NCBI GenBank assembly: GCA_947478465.1
Contig: CANJWH010000020.1
Location: 1 to 45,264, forward strand
DNA length: 45,264 nucleotides
Origin: Bacteroidota bacterium
Lineage (GTDB): Bacteria; Bacteroidota; Bacteroidia; SXHM01
Direction of reading: 5' to 3'
The notes beneath the pieces were generated by a model. That model did no database searches and was not told the origin of the DNA. It saw nothing but the letters and a program-made list of their open reading frames with translations. The position numbers were made by a program, and so were the translations under genes. Positions within the stretch are counted from its first letter, which is position 1; each line of letters opens with the position of its first letter. Shown here in pieces: positions 8,265 to 17,705 of this stretch.

Positions 8265-10424
8265 ATGAAGAATCTATTTACTACTGCCTTAATTTTAACA
8301 GCTGCTGTTACAGCTTCGTTTGCACAGAAAGATATGTGCGGAGCCGATATTCTATTGAAAAGAGAAATGGCAAAAAATCCACAGGTTGCTGCTCAGTATG
8401 AGGAGTTTCAAAGAAGCGTGGGCGAATGGCAAGCCAATAAACCTGCCGGTTTCCGTCAGGGTGAAAAATACATTATACCTGTTGTGGTTCACGTAATACA
8501 CGAAGGTGGAAGCGAGAATATTTCAAAAGCTCAGATAGAAGATCAGATTCGTATTCTGAACGAACGTTACAGAGGTGAAAATGCAAATAGAGCTATTACA
8601 CCTGCTCCCTTTCTTGCAGTTGCAGGAGAACTGGATATCGAATTCCGCCTTGCAAAACTTGACCCATTGGGTAATTGTACCGAAGGTATTACACGTACTT
8701 TTTCCCACAAAACAAACAGTGCTTCTGATCAAAATGGTGTTAAAGACTTAATAGATTGGAATTGCTATCAATACTTTAATGTTTGGGTTGTTAAAAGTAT
8801 TGATGTAGGTCAGTCAGGTGTTATCGGATACGCTCAATTTCCTGCTAGCGGTTTATGCGGAACAGATGGTGTTGTCGTAGATTATAGATTTTTCGGGAGT
8901 ATAGGAACTGCAAGTAATGCGGAAGGTATTACTTTGGTTCACGAAGCGGGTCACTGGTTAGGTCTCAGACATATTTGGGGCGATGAAATATGCGGAACAG
9001 ATGGTATTGATGATACTCCAAATGCCCGTGAAGCAAATTATGGGGTATGTATAAATGATTTTCCTTACTTCCCCGATACACTGTGTGCAGGAACAGATAC
9101 CATTAATGGTGAAATGATGGTGAACTATATGGATTATTCAGGTGACCAATGTGAAACAATGTTTACACAAGATCAATGTGATGTAATGACTTTTACCCTT
9201 AGTGGAACAAACGATAATAATGGAATTCGTTCATCATTATGGTCGCAGGAAAATCAATGGGCTACTGGCACTCATGATGATTATGTAGAAACTGATTGCA
9301 AACCAATTGCAGATTTTATTGCCAATAAAACATTTGCCTGCACGGGTGTAACTATCAATTTTGACGATAATTCTTATAATGGAACAGTAACAAGTCGCTC
9401 ATGGTCTTTCCCTGGAGGAAGTCCTGAAACTTCTACAATAGCTTCGCCTAATGTGACCTATGCAGCAGCTGGCACCTATGAGGTTACATTAACAGTTACT
9501 GGAGCAGGAGGAGAAGGTACAACCACTAAAACATCTTATATTCATATTGCTGATGATGCTGCTCAGATTAATGCGAGCTATACTTATTTTGAAGATTTTG
9601 AAAGTCAGTCTGATTTTGATAATAACTGGGTTGTTCTTAATTCTGATAATACCGCAAATAAATGGGAAATTGCAGGAAATGTGACCACCCCGTCTGGAGG
9701 AGGAGTATTAAGAGTTCGTAATCTAGGAAACACTGTTACTGAAATTGAAGAAGTAATTTCACCTTCTTACAATTTAAGCTTATTGCAATCATCAGTTATT
9801 TTGAAATATAATTATTCAGGAGCAACTACTACATTCTTAGGAGACCATACAACTCCATTTGAATTTACAGTTGATGGTGATGCTTTCAAAGTTTATTATT
9901 CAACAAACTGTGGACAAAGTTGGACACAGATTCCTCAATTGGCTTTGTCAGGTGAAAATCTTATAAATGCCGGATTGTATTCTGCTTCCTATGTGCCAAA
10001 TGCACAAAGCATCTGGAGCGAGAAACAGACTACTCTGCCTGCAGGAGCAGCTAATGCTGAAAACGTGAAATTCAAATTTTCATATGAAGTGGGAAGTGGC
10101 TATGGTAACAACTTCTACTTAGATGCTATTCGTATTGAAAACATTACAGGAGTTGAAGAATTAAATACCATGTTAGGGGTTCAGGTATATCCAAATCCTT
10201 CAAACGGACTGACCAGAATTTCAATGAATGCACCTGAGAATGGAAAACTTTCATTGAATCTTGTTGATATTCTTGGCAGAACTGTTGCAAGTGTTTATAA
10301 CGGAAGTGTAAATGCAGGCGAACAGGTTTACAATGTTGATGTAAATAGTATTGATGCAGGAATTTACTTTCTGCAGATTAACTACAATGATAAAACATCT
10401 GCTGTTAAATTAATCGTTCAGTAG
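8265..10424 (+). CDS. T9SS-exported M43 (cytophagalysin-like) metalloprotease with PKD domain
   Basis: A secreted zinc protease of 719 residues. It has a signal peptide (cleavage near S-F-A-Q), a pro-region, and an M43/pappalysin-type catalytic domain with the extended zinc motif H226[10 protein letters not shown]236 followed by the Met-turn N-Y-M-D-Y about 50 residues later. A PKD domain follows (about 345-430, with [13 protein letters not shown] pattern), then a beta-sandwich of about 200 residues, and a T9SS type A sorting domain (about 645-719; [20 protein letters not shown]). It would act outside the cell or on the cell surface on protein substrates. All key zinc ligands and the catalytic glutamate are present, so it should be active. 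It is monocistronic, with its own promoter and terminator. Confidence 0.92.
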   Translation: MKNLFTTALILTAAVTASFAQKDMCGADILLKREMAKNPQVAAQYEEFQRSVGEWQANKPAGFRQGEKYIIPVVVHVIHEGGSENISKAQIEDQIRILNERYRGENANRAITPAPFLAVAGELDIEFRLAKLDPLGNCTEGITRTFSHKTNSASDQNGVKDLIDWNCYQYFNVWVVKSIDVGQSGVIGYAQFPASGLCGTDGVVVDYRFFGSIGTASNAEGITLVHEAGHWLGLRHIWGDEICGTDGIDDTPNAREANYGVCINDFPYFPDTLCAGTDTINGEMMVNYMDYSGDQCETMFTQDQCDVMTFTLSGTNDNNGIRSSLWSQENQWATGTHDDYVETDCKPIADFIANKTFACTGVTINFDDNSYNGTVTSRSWSFPGGSPETSTIASPNVTYAAAGTYEVTLTVTGAGGEGTTTKTSYIHIADDAAQINASYTYFEDFESQSDFDNNWVVLNSDNTANKWEIAGNVTTPSGGGVLRVRNLGNTVTEIEEVISPSYNLSLLQSSVILKYNYSGATTTFLGDHTTPFEFTVDGDAFKVYYSTNCGQSWTQIPQLALSGENLINAGLYSASYVPNAQSIWSEKQTTLPAGAANAENVKFKFSYEVGSGYGNNFYLDAIRIENITGVEELNTMLGVQVYPNPSNGLTRISMNAPENGKLSLNLVDILGRTVASVYNGSVNAGEQVYNVDVNSIDAGIYFLQINYNDKTSAVKLIVQ

Positions 10425-10444
10425 AAACAGTATAATAATTTTTG

Positions 10445-10480
10445 AAAGAGCCTTCGCGATTATCGCGAAGGCTCTTTATT
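10445..10480 (+). terminator. Strong rho-independent terminator after the M43 protease
   Basis: AAAGAGCCTTCGCGA (10445-10459) and its perfect complement (10463-10477) form a 15-bp stem with a three-base loop. The stem is symmetric and flanked by A and T residues on either side, so it could work in both directions. Confidence 0.9.
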
Positions 10481-10488
10481 TTATAGGC

Positions 10489-10496
10489 TATCTTTG
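10489..10496 (+). promoter_or_regulatory. TAnnTTTG -7 element (TATCTTTG) for gap
   Basis: Exact consensus 26 bases before the gap ATG, directly downstream of the preceding terminator. The -33 position would fall in the terminator stem and lacks TTTG. Confidence 0.5.
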
Positions 10497-10521
10497 CCGC
10501 TTAAATATCAAATCCTCTAGC

Positions 10522-11508
10522 ATGAAAAAAATAGCTATCAACGGTTTCGGAAGAATAGGAAGAATAACACTGCGCGCTTTACTGGAAAGAAACAAAGTTG
10601 AAGTTGTTGCTATTAACGACTTAACTGACACAAAAACGCTTGCACATCTTTTTAAATATGATTCAGTTCACCGTAAATTTAACGGAACAGTTGAAGCGGG
10701 TGAAAATTTTATTTCTATTAATGGGAAAAAGATAAAAGTATTTGCAGAGAAAGATCCTGCAAACCTTCCTTGGAAAGAATTAGCTATTGATTTTGTTATA
10801 GAGAGCACAGGTAAATTTACAAAAAGCAGCGAGGCTTCAACGCATCTTACTGCAGGTGCAAAACGCGTGATTATTTCTGCTCCTGCAAGCGGTGATGATG
10901 TAAAAACAGTGGTGCTGGGAGTTAACGAGAATATTCTTGACGGAACGGAAACAATACTTTCCAACGCTTCGTGCACAACTAACTGTGGTGCACCTATGAT
11001 AAAAGTATTGGATGATAACTGGGGTGTTGAAAGTTGTTATATTTCCACTGTTCATTCATATACTGGTGACCAGCGTTTGCACGATGCTCCTCACAAAGAT
11101 TTACGCAGAGCAAGAGCAGCAGCTGTTTCAATGATACCTACAACAACAGGTGCAGCAAAAGCAATCACCAAAATATTTCCTCACCTTGAAGGCAAAATGG
11201 GTGGTTGCGGTTTTCGCGTTCCTGTTCCTGATGGTTCATTGACAGACGTCACATGTACACTGAAAAATACTCCAACTGTTGAAGAAATAAATGCAGTGTT
11301 TAAAAAAGTTGCTGAAACAAGCATGAAAGGAATTCTGGAATATTCAGAGGAGCCACTTGTTTCCATTGATATTGTGGGCAACCCGCATTCATGTGTTTTT
11401 GATGCAGAACTTACTTCCGTTGTAGGGAATATGGTAAAAGTTATAGGGTGGTATGACAACGAAGCCGGCTATAGTAACCGGCTCGCTGATTTGGTAGAAA
11501 GACTCTAA
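10522..11508 (+). CDS. gap: Glyceraldehyde-3-phosphate dehydrogenase, type I
   Basis: GAPDH converts glyceraldehyde-3-phosphate, phosphate and NAD+ to 1,3-bisphosphoglycerate in glycolysis. The 328-residue protein has the Rossmann start I-N-G-F-G-R-I-G-R, the aspartate in I-N-D-L-T-D that favours NAD over NADP, the active-site S-C151-T-T-N-C, the histidine in the following S-T-V-H-S-Y-T-G-D segment, and the C-terminal [11 protein letters not shown]. The S-loop reads [15 protein letters not shown]. Length and all catalytic residues are normal. It converges on gltA with only nine bases between stops and no visible terminator. Confidence 0.97.
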   Translation: MKKIAINGFGRIGRITLRALLERNKVEVVAINDLTDTKTLAHLFKYDSVHRKFNGTVEAGENFISINGKKIKVFAEKDPANLPWKELAIDFVIESTGKFTKSSEASTHLTAGAKRVIISAPASGDDVKTVVLGVNENILDGTETILSNASCTTNCGAPMIKVLDDNWGVESCYISTVHSYTGDQRLHDAPHKDLRRARAAAVSMIPTTTGAAKAITKIFPHLEGKMGGCGFRVPVPDGSLTDVTCTLKNTPTVEEINAVFKKVAETSMKGILEYSEEPLVSIDIVGNPHSCVFDAELTSVVGNMVKVIGWYDNEAGYSNRLADLVERL

Positions 11509-11517
11509 AAGAAGAAA

Positions 11518-12804
11518 TTATCTCTTTGCAATAGGAACGTAATTACGTTCTGTTTCTCCTGTATAAATCTGTCTTGGTCTTCCGATTGGCTCTTTTGCAG
11601 CAATCATTTCTTTCCACTGTGCAATCCAACCCGGCAGGCGGCCCATTGCAAACATTACAGTAAACATTTCGGTAGGAATTCCAATTGCTTTGTAAATAAT
11701 ACCAGAGTAGAAATCTACGTTAGGGTATAATTTCCTTTCTACAAAATACTGATCATTTAAAGCAACTTCTTCCAGTTGTTTTGCAAGATCAAGAATTGGA
11801 TCATTGATGCCTAGTTTGTTCAATACATCATCACATGCTTTTTTAATAATTTTTGCACGAGGGTCAAAGTTTTTGTAAACTCTGTGCCCGAAGCCCATAA
11901 GTTTAAATGAATCATTTTTGTCTTTGGCTTTTTCTACCCATTTTTTGTAGTTGCCACCATCAGCTTGTATTTTCTGAAGCATTTCAATTACTTCCTGATT
12001 AGCACCACCATGAAGCGGCCCCCACAGTGCAATTGCACCTGCCGAAACTGAAGAATATAAGTTAGCATGTGATGATCCTACCATGCGTACTGTAGATGCT
12101 GAGCAATTTTGCTCATGATCCGCATGAAGGATTAACAGTTTGTCAAGCGCCTGTACAATTACAGGGTCAATTTCATATTGTTCAGTAGGCATGGAGAACA
12201 TCATGTTCAGGAAGTTCTCAACGTAATTGTATTTGTTCTGAGGATATACCACCGGATGACCTACTGAATTTTTGTAAGCCCATGCAGAGATGGTTGAAAT
12301 TTTTGCAAGTAAACGATGTACAGTTGTTTCAACTTCTTCCCAAGGGCGGTTTGTTTGCTGCGATTCAGGATAAAATGTTGAAAGCGTGCAAAGCATAGAA
12401 GCCAGAACTGCCATTGGATGTGCTTTCTTAGGAAACGCTTCATAGAAACGTTTCATATCCTCATGAATAAGCGTGTGACGTGTTATCTTTTTAGAGAAAT
12501 CATCAAATTGATCTGTAGTGGGAAGTGTGCCATAAATAAGCAGGTAAGCTACTTCAAGGAAACTGGATTTTTCAGCCAGTTGTTCAATTGGGTATCCGCG
12601 GTAACGGAGTATTCCGGTTTCTCCATCCAGATATGTAATCTGGCTGATAGTAGCTCCTGTATTCTTGTACCCCGAGTCAAGAGTAATATATCCGGTAAGG
12701 TCACGGAGCTTTGTTATATCAATAGCTTTTTCATTCTCTGTGCCAGTAATAACGGGCAATTCGAAGTTTTTTCCTTCTAGTGTGATGGTTGCTTTTTCGC
12801 TCAT
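11518..12804 (-). CDS. gltA: Citrate synthase (type II-like)
   Basis: Citrate synthase condenses oxaloacetate with acetyl-CoA at the entry of the TCA cycle. The 428-residue length and the N-terminal beta domain (F-E-L-P-V-I-T-G-T-E, then L-D-S-G-Y) match the hexameric type II enzymes of Gram-negative bacteria. Catalytic regions are visible: H in W-G-P-L-H-G-G-A-N-Q, the F-G-H-R-V-Y-K oxaloacetate-binding histidine, and the aspartate in N-V-D-F-Y-S-G. The start is ATG at 12804. The upstream 100 bases before cmk carry an imperfect inverted repeat sharing a 12-base core with one upstream of the 2643 gene. Confidence 0.97.
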   Translation of the reverse strand: MSEKATITLEGKNFELPVITGTENEKAIDITKLRDLTGYITLDSGYKNTGATISQITYLDGETGILRYRGYPIEQLAEKSSFLEVAYLLIYGTLPTTDQFDDFSKKITRHTLIHEDMKRFYEAFPKKAHPMAVLASMLCTLSTFYPESQQTNRPWEEVETTVHRLLAKISTISAWAYKNSVGHPVVYPQNKYNYVENFLNMMFSMPTEQYEIDPVIVQALDKLLILHADHEQNCSASTVRMVGSSHANLYSSVSAGAIALWGPLHGGANQEVIEMLQKIQADGGNYKKWVEKAKDKNDSFKLMGFGHRVYKNFDPRAKIIKKACDDVLNKLGINDPILDLAKQLEEVALNDQYFVERKLYPNVDFYSGIIYKAIGIPTEMFTVMFAMGRLPGWIAQWKEMIAAKEPIGRPRQIYTGETERNYVPIAKR

Positions 12805-12870
12805 GGTTTCTGTTGATTTTTTGCGGACACGATATTATGAAAAATAAATGAGGTCGGGAAAAGTAAATCC

Positions 12871-12892
12871 GATTAATTATTCAACAATTAAC
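12871..12892. repeat. Imperfect inverted repeat upstream of gltA
   Basis: GATTAAT and ATTAAC-type arms (GATTAATT...AATTAAC) flank a seven-base centre. On the strand gltA is read from, it contains TAATTGTTGAAT, identical to the core at 2541-2552. It lies about 70-90 bases upstream of the gltA start. Operator function is only a guess. Confidence 0.25.
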
Positions 12893-12904
12893 AAAGGATC
12901 TTGT

Positions 12905-13597
12905 TTATTTGGCTGATACTTTTTGTTCAACTAAATTCCAGGCAGTGTCAAACTGTTGCTCGGGTGTTAGGTTTGAGTTGTCGAGAACTACTGCATCTGC
13001 GGCCTGTATAAGCGGATTTTCTTTGCGCGTGGTGTCTTCATAATCGCGAAGTCGTAGATTTTCTGCAATTTCTTCCATGCTGACTTCCGTGCCTTTTGCT
13101 TGCAGCTCGTCATACCTGCGTTTGGCACGAATGGTTGGGTCGGCAGTCATAAACAATTTCAGTTCGGCATTTGGGAAAACCACACTGCCAATATCACGCC
13201 CATCCATTACTACACCTTTGTCTTCGCCAAACTGGCGTTGCAGCGCTACCATTTTCTGGCGCACTTCTTTTATGCTGCTTATTTTACTTACAATTTCAGA
13301 TACCGCCATGCCTCTTATTTCCTTTTCTACATTGTATCCGTTCAGGTAGGTTTGTGAGGATTGAATTTCGGGATGAAAACGGAATTCAATTTTGATGTTT
13401 TCAAGATTAGAAATTATCTTTTCGTTGTCAGGAACTCCGTTTTTAATTGCATTATTTTCAAGACACCAAAGTGCAACAGCCCGATACATTGCACCTGAGT
13501 CAATATAAGAATAGCCTAGTTTTTTTGCCAGTTGCTTTGCCAGCGTGCTTTTTCCGCAAGATGAATAGCCGTCAATGGCAATGGTTATTCTATTCAT
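12905..13597 (-). CDS. cmk: Cytidylate kinase
   Basis: CMP/dCMP kinase phosphorylates CMP to CDP with ATP in pyrimidine nucleotide recycling. The 230-residue protein has the P-loop G-Y-S-S-C-G-K-S-T (about 9-17), the Y-I-D-S-G-A-M-Y-R-A nucleotide-monophosphate motif, the V-V-M-D-G-R-D-I-G-S-V-V-F-P motif and the lid region R-A-K-R-R-Y-D-E-L. It overlaps the end of porQ by eight bases, so the two are translationally coupled. The pairing of cmk with porQ is, from memory, recurrent in Bacteroidota. Confidence 0.96.
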   Translation of the reverse strand: MNRITIAIDGYSSCGKSTLAKQLAKKLGYSYIDSGAMYRAVALWCLENNAIKNGVPDNEKIISNLENIKIEFRFHPEIQSSQTYLNGYNVEKEIRGMAVSEIVSKISSIKEVRQKMVALQRQFGEDKGVVMDGRDIGSVVFPNAELKLFMTADPTIRAKRRYDELQAKGTEVSMEEIAENLRLRDYEDTTRKENPLIQAADAVVLDNSNLTPEQQFDTAWNLVEQKVSAK

Positions 13598-14666
13598 TAG
13601 GAGCGGTCTTTTCCTTCTTGTGAAAGTCGCTGATGTTAGTGCTGATGCTTATGTGGTTTGATGCTCCTGCTAAGTGATAAGCTGCACGTGCATAGCTGAA
13701 TCTGAACTTGGATATTTTAAGACCAATACCCCATGAAATGCCCATTGTTCCTGGTCTTGTATCCACTTTTAGTTCCTGTCTGCGCATATAATTGTAGCCA
13801 ATTCGTAAGCTGAAAATTTTGCGTTTTCCCGGAGAAAATTCACCGCCAAAAATAAAGTGGCGCATAATATTATCGCCAATGTATTTCTTCTGTTTTATTT
13901 CCTCGCCTGTTAAAGGATCTACAGTTGGAGCTTGATTATTCGGATCGTCATAACGCAGCACGGGTTTTTGAAGGTTATGTGCAATGATGGAAATCTTAAA
14001 AGGCAAATGCGCAAACTGCTGCGAAATGCCAACCTGAATTTCAAAAGGCAATGCTTCAGGATTTCCTTTGGTGTAGGACTGAAACTGAGCTCCAATATTT
14101 TTTAAAACAACTGAAGCGGTAAATCCTTTTTTGCCCTGATACATTCCTGCAAGGTCAAGTCCCATGCCCCATGAACTATATGTTTCCATTGAAGAAATAA
14201 TTGTTTTCAGATTTCCGCCAACAGAGAACATAGAGTCTTTTCCGAATTGATGAGCGTATCCTAAATTGAGTGCAAATTCACCTGCAGAAAATTCGCCAAG
14301 AGCCTGACCGGTTTCATCAGCACGGGTAAATGTTCCGTAGTTTACATAGTGCACACCTACTGCAAACGTTCCGGGAATGCTGTCAAAATTTTTTGCAAAT
14401 GCCGCATACCCGTAATTTATTTTTGAAAAGTATGGAACATAATTCAGCGCAAGCTGATTATTCATTCGAGGATTAAGTGCTGCGGGGTTTTGTGAGAAAA
14501 GATTCAAATCATCATCTTTCACTGAAATAAGGTTACCGCCCATAGCCGCAATTCTAGCATTGGCATTCAGGTTAAGGAAATCATAAGTACTTTGCCCGCC
14601 AGTTTGTGCAAGAGCAAAACATGATATAAACAAGAATGGGAGAGAGGATAAAATGTTTCTATTCAT
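13590..14666 (-). CDS. porQ: Type IX secretion system protein PorQ
   Basis: PorQ is an outer-membrane beta-barrel of the FadL/PorV-related fold that belongs to the T9SS attachment complex (PorU-PorV-PorQ-PorZ), which cleaves C-terminal sorting domains and anchors cargo at the surface. The 358-residue product has a signal peptide (cleavage near F-A-L-A-Q) and the PorQ/PorV N-terminal signature: Y-D-F-L-N-L ... A-R-I-A-A-M-G-G-N ... D-D-L-N-L-F-S-Q-N-P-A-A-L-N. Strands rich in aromatic and glycine residues follow throughout. Four cargos with matching sorting domains in this same window make a functioning T9SS very likely. It overlaps cmk by eight bases. Confidence 0.9.
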   Translation of the reverse strand: MNRNILSSLPFLFISCFALAQTGGQSTYDFLNLNANARIAAMGGNLISVKDDDLNLFSQNPAALNPRMNNQLALNYVPYFSKINYGYAAFAKNFDSIPGTFAVGVHYVNYGTFTRADETGQALGEFSAGEFALNLGYAHQFGKDSMFSVGGNLKTIISSMETYSSWGMGLDLAGMYQGKKGFTASVVLKNIGAQFQSYTKGNPEALPFEIQVGISQQFAHLPFKISIIAHNLQKPVLRYDDPNNQAPTVDPLTGEEIKQKKYIGDNIMRHFIFGGEFSPGKRKIFSLRIGYNYMRRQELKVDTRPGTMGISWGIGLKISKFRFSYARAAYHLAGASNHISISTNISDFHKKEKTAPNE

Positions 14667-14736
14667 CAGCGCAAAGTAAAGATTTTTTTATCTGATAACG
14701 GCAATGAAAAGGTTTTAGTATTGATTTAAAATAATT

Positions 14737-15930
14737 TTAAAATGCACATCCAATGCTCATTTCTGCAAAGTCGGCCTGCCCGAAGTTTGTTTTCAAATAA
14801 AGCCCGATGTATACGTTGTTTTTAGTGGATTTTATCGGGTTCATAAAATAATAATTTACACCAAGTTTATTGCTGTTATAGCGCTTAATCCAACTGTTAA
14901 AACCACCGGTGTCGTTTTGCACTTCCTGTAGTTTTTTGAAAAAAGGATTATAAAAATAAATGCCGAGTTGGGTAATTAAGCCAAAATGCCCGATAATAAA
15001 TTCATGTCCTAAAAAAATCTGTCCTGTAAAAGCGCGCAGACGTTGGCTACTGTTGTAAAATTCCTGCTGAATTATAAAATCATAAAAACTCGTGTGGTAA
15101 TTTATGTGAACACCAAGTTGTACATTATTTTTTCTGCTGTAACGTTTTGATAAGAAAAACGAACCTGTGTAAATAGGATATTTTGTCCCGCCAGTTGGAT
15201 GCAATGATCCACCAAATTCATTAGCGCCAAAACCTAACCTCAGATTGTAAAGTATTTTGTTGGAATAATCGGGTAAGCTATCATTTTTATAAAGTTTTGG
15301 TCGACCAGATGGAAAATGTTTTAGTGAAAGATTAACTGCAGGAAAGTTGATTCCAATGTTTGGTAGTTGATAATGCGCATCGGAAAAGTGGATGCCGGAG
15401 ACACCTAAAAGAATAGTGTAATATTTAGAAAGGTCGTAGCGGAAATCAAAACTACCCATTGCCATATTGGTCATAGTAGTTCCAATTAACTGATTTGTGG
15501 GGTTGGCAACCCGGTCGCTTTTTTTTGTGAAGAAAGCAAAACCCATCGCTACTTTCCATTGAAAACCCCATCTGCGGAATTTTTTTGTGGTAAAGCTAAG
15601 GTTGGGTAGAACTGCAATGCATCTACCTATTACATCATCATTACCCATGATGCCATAAACGAAGGCAACTCCTGCTGTTGGGTAACCATACAATTGATGC
15701 CATTTTTTATTGCCGCTACATTGCTGTCCGATGTTAATTTCTGAAAGAACTGCAGGTCCACGCTCAGGAAAATCGGGAAAGTTTTTTACAATTTCCCCAA
15801 TTCTGATTACAGGCTCAATTACTATACATTTTTTAGGCTTAGGAATTTCTGTTCTTGTGCTGTCTGATTGTGCAAGCGAAAGTTGGAAAAATAAAAGTGA
15901 GATAAAGAGAATGATAAATACTCTGTACAT
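14737..15930 (-). CDS. PagL-like lipid A deacylase / acyloxyacyl hydrolase family barrel
   Basis: A 397-residue outer-membrane protein with a signal peptide (cleavage near L-S-L-A-Q). Near residue 180 it has G-I-H-F-S-D-A-H-Y-Q-L-P-N-I-G-I-N-F-P, which resembles the H-x-S catalytic segment followed by P-N-x-G-I-N in Bacteroidota proteins annotated as PagL-like acyloxyacyl hydrolases. PagL removes the 3-O acyl chain from lipid A in the outer membrane. The protein is longer than PagL itself (about 185 residues), so it may have an added barrel region. It starts 12 bases after the TetR gene ends, so the two form a unit. The catalytic assignment is inference from one motif; the aspartate replacing N after the serine is a small deviation. 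Confidence 0.55.
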   Translation of the reverse strand: MYRVFIILFISLLFFQLSLAQSDSTRTEIPKPKKCIVIEPVIRIGEIVKNFPDFPERGPAVLSEINIGQQCSGNKKWHQLYGYPTAGVAFVYGIMGNDDVIGRCIAVLPNLSFTTKKFRRWGFQWKVAMGFAFFTKKSDRVANPTNQLIGTTMTNMAMGSFDFRYDLSKYYTILLGVSGIHFSDAHYQLPNIGINFPAVNLSLKHFPSGRPKLYKNDSLPDYSNKILYNLRLGFGANEFGGSLHPTGGTKYPIYTGSFFLSKRYSRKNNVQLGVHINYHTSFYDFIIQQEFYNSSQRLRAFTGQIFLGHEFIIGHFGLITQLGIYFYNPFFKKLQEVQNDTGGFNSWIKRYNSNKLGVNYYFMNPIKSTKNNVYIGLYLKTNFGQADFAEMSIGCAF

Positions 15931-15942
15931 ACTTTGTATTTC

Positions 15943-16539
15943 TTACTTCATTATTCCGTAAAATTTCATTCTGAAATACTCATCAAACGCTTGTTTGATA
16001 GTGAGTTTATGTGTAACCAGAAAATCCGGATCAGTAAGTTTGTCTAAGAAAAATTGATCAGTCATTACCATTATTTCAGGATTAATATTATTGAAATACC
16101 CATTGCGAATTCCTTCATTATAATATGCTTTCAGTGAATTCATACAATAATCTTTAAAGGCATCAATCAGTTGCCAAAGATGAGGAAAAAATGTTTTAAG
16201 GTCGGCAAGGAAAAGATTAGTTATATCTGAAATATGTTCTGATAAATATTGAACAGCATTTTTGTAACGGTTAAGGTATTCTACATCCTTGTCATTCAGG
16301 TAAGCATCGAAATATTTTATCTCATCTAATTTAACTGCAATAGTTGCAGCCAGAATTTCTTCACGAGATTGAAAATATTTGTAAACCGTGGCTTTACTTA
16401 TGTTCATAGCCCCGGCCATGTTATCCATGGTAACACCCTGCAAACCTTTCTCAAGTAAATACGGAATAAGCTGGCGAATTAGTTCATCCTTCTTTCCAGG
16501 GCTATTTTTTCGTGTTTTGTCGCTTGATTTTCTTCCCAT
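15943..16539 (-). CDS. TetR-family transcriptional regulator
   Basis: A 198-residue dimeric repressor candidate. The N-terminal helix-turn-helix is clear (about 15-60: L-I-R-Q-L-I-P-Y-L-L-E-K-G-L-Q-G-V-T-M-D-N-M-A-G-A-M ... S-K-A-T-V-Y-K-Y-F-Q-S-R-E-E-I-L); the rest is an alpha-helical ligand-binding domain. A TTG at 16551 would add four residues, but it falls inside the 13-bp operator palindrome, so the ATG at 16539 is preferred. It is divergent from the AlkB-family gene and followed by the PagL-like gene, and likely controls both and itself through the shared palindrome. The ligand is unknown; a fatty acid, alkane or other hydrophobic compound would fit the neighbours. Confidence 0.9.
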   Translation of the reverse strand: MGRKSSDKTRKNSPGKKDELIRQLIPYLLEKGLQGVTMDNMAGAMNISKATVYKYFQSREEILAATIAVKLDEIKYFDAYLNDKDVEYLNRYKNAVQYLSEHISDITNLFLADLKTFFPHLWQLIDAFKDYCMNSLKAYYNEGIRNGYFNNINPEIMVMTDQFFLDKLTDPDFLVTHKLTIKQAFDEYFRMKFYGIMK

Positions 16540-16550
16540 AAATATGTACA

Positions 16551-16582
16551 AAGTAAACTATTTTTAAATAAATAGTTTACTT
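16551..16582. promoter_or_regulatory. Probable TetR operator (13-bp inverted repeat)
   Basis: AAGTAAACTATTT (16551-16563) and AAATAGTTTACTT (16570-16582) are exact reverse complements around a six-base centre. The site lies between the divergent TetR and AlkB-family genes, adjoins the TetR start and covers the region where the -33 element of the AlkB-family promoter should lie. This arrangement is typical for autorepression with repression of the divergent gene. Confidence 0.8.
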
Positions 16583-16597
16583 TTGAAAAACTTTTTC

Positions 16598-16605
16598 TAT
16601 ATTTG
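16598..16605 (+). promoter_or_regulatory. TAnnTTTG -7 element (TATATTTG) for the AlkB-family gene
   Basis: Exact consensus 29 bases before the ATG at 16635 and 15 bases after the operator. The -33 region would overlap the right arm of the palindrome, so a bound repressor would block it. Confidence 0.6.
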
Positions 16606-16634
16606 AAGCACCAATAAATTAAAACTCATACTCT

Positions 16635-17705
16635 ATGAAAACAAGGCAACTCAAATACATGACAGTATTTACTGCACCATTAGTAAGTCTTCTTGCATTT
16701 TATGGTCACGGCTGGTGGACCTGGTCGCTGGTTATATATGCATTTGTAATGATTCCTATAGGTGATGCTTTTTCTAAACAAAGCAAAGCCAACATGACAG
16801 AAGCTGAGGAAGAAATGGCATTGGATGACCCTTATTATGATTGGTTGTTATATGCCTTGGTTCCGTTGCAATACATATTTCTGGCTATTTTTCTATATCA
16901 GATAAAAGAGCCTGGTCTAACATCTTTTGAAATTACAGGAAGAGTAATAGCTATGGGCATTGGGTGTGCAACCATTGGAATTAATCTTGCTCATGAGTTG
17001 GGCCATAGGATTAACTGGTATGAAAGAGCAATGTCAAAAGCTTTATTACTCACAACACTTTATATGCATTTTTTTATTGAACACAATCGCGGCCATCATA
17101 AAAATGTTTCTACTGAAAAAGATCCGGCATCGGCAGACAGGGGAGAAGTGGTGTATTTTTTCTGGTTCAAGTCGGTCATCTTCAGTTATATCTCAGCATG
17201 GGAATTAGAAGCAGAAAAACTAAAGAAAAACGGACAATCATTTTTCTCTATTCATAATGAGATGATACGCTTTCAGTTAATACAACTGGCTTTACTGGTA
17301 TCAATCTATTTTATTTTCGGGTTAATGTCTATGATTTATTTTATAGTTGCTTCTTTTATTGGCATATTGTTATTAGAAACCATAAACTATGTTGAACACT
17401 ATGGCTTGCGCAGAAAAAAGACAGGTGAAAACAGTTATGAAAAAGTACTGCCTGTTCATTCTTGGAATTCGAATCATGCTGTAGGAAGAATAATGTTATT
17501 TGAATTAACCCGCCACAGCGACCATCATTATAAGGCTAGTCGTAAATATCAGATTTTGCGCCACTTTGAAGAGGCTCCTCAAATGCCGTTAGGTTATCCT
17601 GCAATGATATTGATGTCGTTTTTTCCACCTTTGTGGTTTAAGGTAATGCACAAACAAATTGATGAGTATAGAAAGCAATTACCTGAAGGCAGTGCTTTGG
17701 CTTAG
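16635..17705 (+). CDS. AlkB-family integral-membrane diiron hydroxylase (alkane 1-monooxygenase-like)
   Basis: A 356-residue membrane protein with six or so hydrophobic segments and the histidine boxes of the AlkB/fatty-acid-desaturase-like diiron family: H120-E-L-G-H124, E-H150-N-R-G-H154-H155, R-H294-S-D-H297-H298, and N-Y-V-E-H-Y-G-L between. These are the AlkB-type rather than desaturase-type spacings, including the D-P-A-S-A after the second box. AlkB hydroxylates terminal carbons of alkanes using rubredoxin; no rubredoxin is fused or adjacent. Related enzymes act on other hydrophobic chains, so the substrate is open. It is repressed, by inference, by the adjacent TetR. Its stop overlaps the stop of the convergent PorE-like gene by three bases. 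Confidence 0.88.
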   Translation: MKTRQLKYMTVFTAPLVSLLAFYGHGWWTWSLVIYAFVMIPIGDAFSKQSKANMTEAEEEMALDDPYYDWLLYALVPLQYIFLAIFLYQIKEPGLTSFEITGRVIAMGIGCATIGINLAHELGHRINWYERAMSKALLLTTLYMHFFIEHNRGHHKNVSTEKDPASADRGEVVYFFWFKSVIFSYISAWELEAEKLKKNGQSFFSIHNEMIRFQLIQLALLVSIYFIFGLMSMIYFIVASFIGILLLETINYVEHYGLRRKKTGENSYEKVLPVHSWNSNHAVGRIMLFELTRHSDHHYKASRKYQILRHFEEAPQMPLGYPAMILMSFFPPLWFKVMHKQIDEYRKQLPEGSALA

